A stretch of 64,000 nt of DNA from Planococcus citri (taxonomy: Eukaryota > Arthropoda > Insecta > Hemiptera > Pseudococcidae), in contig NC_088681.1 of assembly GCF_950023065.1 (NCBI RefSeq), positions 29,918,836-29,982,835 on the forward strand. The letters are read 5' to 3'. The notes under the pieces were generated by a model. That model was given only the letters and a program-made list of their open reading frames with translations, was not told the DNA's origin and did no database searches. Positions 60,429 to 64,000 of the stretch are shown here, one piece after another; within the stretch, counting starts at the first letter, position 1; the number at the start of each line of letters is the position of its first letter. The translations under genes and the position numbers were made by a program.

Positions 60429-60670
60429 ATTTTTCACCAAAATCTTTCGCCGAACCTTCACAAATCATTCGCCAAAATCATTCGCGAATCCTTCACAAAT
60501 CATTCGCAAAAACTATTCCTTCTGAGATGAAAAACTCCTCAGCGAATCTTTTCGCCAAAATCTACCTCAGAATCCTTCGTCGAAATCATTCACCAAAATT
60601 CTTTGCAAAAATCCTTCCTCAAAATCTTCTGCAGATCCTTCGGCTAATCCCTCAGAAAATCCTTTGCCAA
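60429..60670. repeat. Degenerate ~16-18-bp minisatellite
   Basis: Repeating AAATCATTCGCCAAAATC and AATCCTTC units, decaying to the right. Confidence 0.6.
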
Positions 60671-60679
60671 AAAATAGAC

Positions 60680-63600
60680 TCTTCTGAAAGTGAAATTTTA
60701 AATCACAAATACATTTTCTAGCTTGAAATGATGATAATGAGGAATGAACTCATCAAAGATGATATATATCGTATCTAATCAATAAAATCCATTGATTTTT
60801 TTTTTTTCAAAAAAGACAAAGTGTCTAGAATTTATTCCGTAAATCTACAGTCAGCCAAACTCTCGAAATCTCAGCCTCTTCCAATTCGAGCCGAAGGTTC
60901 AAATGCATCAAAATGCAAACTCATGAATTTGAACTTATGAGATGTACCTATTCCTCAATCTGAAAACCGACCAATTTATATGAACCCATAATGAGTCATC
61001 AATTCGAGAACTTAGAACTTCGAATCATCAGCTTGGCTCAAAATTTCAAAAGAATCAGTAGATGCCTACTTGAAAATATTTATCTAGACTTTCCAATTCT
61101 TCATTATCAGCAAAATAAGGCCTAAATTAATTTTATCAGTCGGACCTCCACGTTTTACAAGTCTGCTTTACCTATATTTGTACAAATTTTCATCATCTTT
61201 TCGACATTTCGATTTATACTTTTATAGCAACCTATTTCTGGTACATCAGATGGCAAATACCCTAACCACAGATAAAACCAACTTTAAGTAAATACGCAAA
61301 AATATTCCGCAATAATGCGTACCTACTCATTTCCAGATTCGAATGAAATATTCAAAAATTGAAAACTTTTCACCACCTCCTCAGCGTTCCTTTCTTTTTT
61401 TATTAGAAAAAGAAAAAAAAAGGAAAACCCAACGCTAAAACATCAGCAATTGGGAGAAAGAATTTTTTAATCATCGTCCATAAATCTATTGTTTAGGTTT
61501 AGATGGTTGGCTTGTTCGTCGATACACCGAACATCGAACAATTGAAAATGCTCGTCGAATGAAAAGAATATCGAACTGTGAAAAAGGAAACAATTACTAA
61601 ATTGTGAAAAGCTTTTTGAAATATTCAGATTACCTGAAGAAGAAATCATTCTTATAACAACACTACGTGCAGTATATAAGAAAAGGGTATGGGTACTACG
61701 ACACCGGTAAAAGCTGCAAAAGCATAAGCTTATACTAGGGATACAACAGCAGCAAGTCTAAGTAGGGCACATACAATGTACATTTAATACCAGATTTGTG
61801 TATGTTGAACATGGACAAAGCTTTACAAGTGGTAAGAAATAAAAGACTAATGAAGAAAGATGGTAGATGGTGCACGCGTGCAGTAAGTATTTTGTTCATT
61901 TATTAAGTATCTCAAGACAGAAAGACAGATACAGAGGGAGTGAGAAAAAGCATACAGACTGAGAAAACCAATGATTAAGCGAAACAGTAAGATTTTCAGT
62001 ATTCTTGTAAGAGACACAGCTATTGTTTTAAAATAGCATCGAGAGTTTTCGGAGGGAATATCAATAGAGAAAATCTGGTGCTTCAAGTTTTACACGTTGT
62101 TGTACGCAGTGCAATTTTTTCATTAAAAAAAGAGAGTAGGTATAGGCATTTGAAATATAAATATCAAGATACACAGATCACAGATAGTTTCAGAAGTATA
62201 GGAGACGTCGAACAAACGAACGAACGAAAGAACGAAATAATTATCGAATATTTTAATCCAATCGAGCGCCGACTATATATATGCCATTAAGTGGTCGAGG
62301 ATGAGTAATGGAAAATAGATAAAACGGGGAGATTTTTTGAGCCGCGGTGTCGCTGCGAACCCTTCAGCGGCGATGGCGTGTTCAAAAAGGTGACTAGAAA
62401 TGGGTTGTTGCTGGTGCATTTGCTTCGACTATTTACTTGTCTGTGTGCTTGGCCCTTGGGACATTGACACTAATGTACAATGCTTGTTCATTAAAGCCAC
62501 TAATTTTCGAACTAGTCCCTCTTTTCTACATCGCCCTATTAACGTTCTTTATACTGCATATACCTACTCGCAGTGTACAGATAGATATTTTCCCTAGTCA
62601 ACTTTTCACACTCTCTGCAAAAGAGATTCTCTCTTGAATATGCCGATACCCCTGCAATCCCCTTCTCAATCTCTCTTACCCTCCCCCAATACATGACCGT
62701 GTGCCTAAACGTATTAACCATACTTATAGTTATAGGGAAACCCAGCGGTATACAGCATACAAGCGTTATAGAAATAGCGTATAAAGTTTGAAGTTTGTTA
62801 ACTCGATATTATACAGGGTGTCCTGTCAAACACGTATGCAATAGGTAGTACTTTAGCCTAAGGCATGTACAACCACAGAGGGAACGGTCAGAAATGCAAA
62901 GTGGCAATCGATAGGACCTATTCGCAGCACTAACTGGCATTGGCAACTTTAATTTAAACCCTTTACTGGTCAATCATTTCATTTATTTACTTATTCAATT
63001 TTTTTTTTTTTGGAATATGGCACGAGTCACTCTGAAAATTAACAGGGTAGAATTGTAACGATTTTCAAAAATTATGCATTTTGACAAAATTCAATGGAGA
63101 CCTTTATTCTGAGTTGAGAGGCAGCAGAACAAACTTTAGCTCGGGAGATGCTCCTGGACGTGAGATATGGGTCCCTAAATAGAATAAATTTCTGGGAAAA
63201 TCGTGTTTTTTACGCTCTAGTTTCTTCTCAATCTGTTTTCAGAAATCGAAAAATAGATATTCCAGCAGCTTAACACGAGGACAGGAAATGTTGATTCGCT
63301 GTGACACGTTTTTTCACCATTTAAATGGAAGATTACAAGACTACGAGGTTCGTTTATCATATTTCCATCCCTTCAACTCATCTTTGAACCTATTTCAGTC
63401 AATTTATGGCCGAAAAAAGCAATTATAGCGGTCATTCCGCCTGATAAGGGTAGGAAACTGCAACAAAACTGCCGGATTTTTTTTTTCTGCACCTTGTCCT
63501 TCGCCATGTCATGATATCCGTACGCTTTCAACAACTGCATTTCTTCCCCTTACTCTCTGGCTAGCTTCGTAAATTCTAACGCAAGCTCAAGCTCATCGTA

Positions 63601-64000
63601 TGACGATAACATCTACCCAAATTAAAGCTCGACAACCCGTTCATATCAGCGTATTTTCCATCCGCTGTGGCTTAGTTGAGTCTTTGGGTCTAGCACCACA
63701 TCGTCGTGGTCACAATGGCGCGTAATTTCCTCACGCAGCAATTAAACATACCCGAGACGTCATCAAGGCTAGGCCATTATGAACGATAAGCTCTTCGCCG
63801 CAGCCAAGAATTTGATCGAGCCGAACCATAACAATGAATTAAAACCCCCTAGGTGCATTTTCTGCGCGTTTTCCACCTCTGCCCTCGTTTGTGCTTGTTC
63901 GAGGGTAAATTACACTCTACATACTCGTATACCAAAACAAGATCTTGACCGCAAGGTTTTCATCCAGTTCAAGATGGCTTTTTCACATTCCTCAAAAACG
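60680..64000. other. Unique DNA, CpG-bearing from about 62200
   Basis: No exon supportable. TATACAGGGTGTCC at 62810 matches the 44427 element end without a partner. 63480-64000 is complex, GC-richer sequence. ATG at 63715 (ACAATGG) opens only 24 codons without a donor. Confidence 0.35.

Noticed and set aside
63660..63720. A-box-like TGGCTTAGTTGAG
   Set aside because: No B box follows within tRNA range and no cloverleaf can be drawn.

Overview
This is a eukaryotic, AT-rich stretch that looks like insect genomic DNA. The signs are long homopolymer runs, spliceosomal-type donors and acceptors, short inverted-repeat transposons with TA duplications, a tRNA-headed pol III element, and many copies of a TAGGTACCTA-type motif. 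A hemipteran such as a mealybug or scale insect would fit, but that placement is an impression and not proven. There is no bacterial gene organisation and no complete recognisable protein-coding gene. The window reads as intergenic or long-intron sequence: islands of unique, CpG-containing DNA separated by decayed AT-rich repeats.

Coding evidence is limited to short exon-like segments. The best is a minus-strand first exon at 38137-38311 (signal peptide, good start context, donor). Others are a minus-strand first exon at 15058-15111, a plus-strand first exon at 32406-32485 with a hydrophobic stretch, an internal exon at 17746-17854, and weaker ones at 6114, 10739, 37500, 38633, 43551 and 58122. 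None could be assigned to a family, and they cannot be joined into a gene from sequence alone.

Left third (1-22000): a 644-bp CAGG-ended transposon (1714-2357), decayed AT repeats, a 148-bp MITE (4765-4912), an old fold-back (9560-10310), a large fold-back of inverted tandem ~310-bp units (12228-13690), a short-period array (19975-20270) and a ~50-bp degenerate minisatellite (21035-21720). Middle (22000-46000): a tRNA-derived element, dispersed repeat copies, a second large fold-back (33112-34655), the 38-kb exon and a 276-bp inverted-repeat element (44427-44702). Right third (46000-64000): a 384-bp MITE, AGTACT-rich clusters, a CCAAT-bearing 38-bp repeat, the Transib-like element, a palindromic MITE inside a short-period array, a 697-bp CAGG-ended element, and two minisatellites.

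The most striking object is at 52405-54548: a 2144-bp element bounded by a 5-bp GC-rich duplication (CGCCA). Its 37-bp terminal inverted repeats begin with CACAGTG, identical to the consensus heptamer of V(D)J recombination signals, and carry an A-rich nonamer-like block about 22 bp inward. This is the layout expected of a non-autonomous Transib. It carries a long hairpin whose inner ~264 bp look identical between arms, plus a four-copy 120-bp tandem array.
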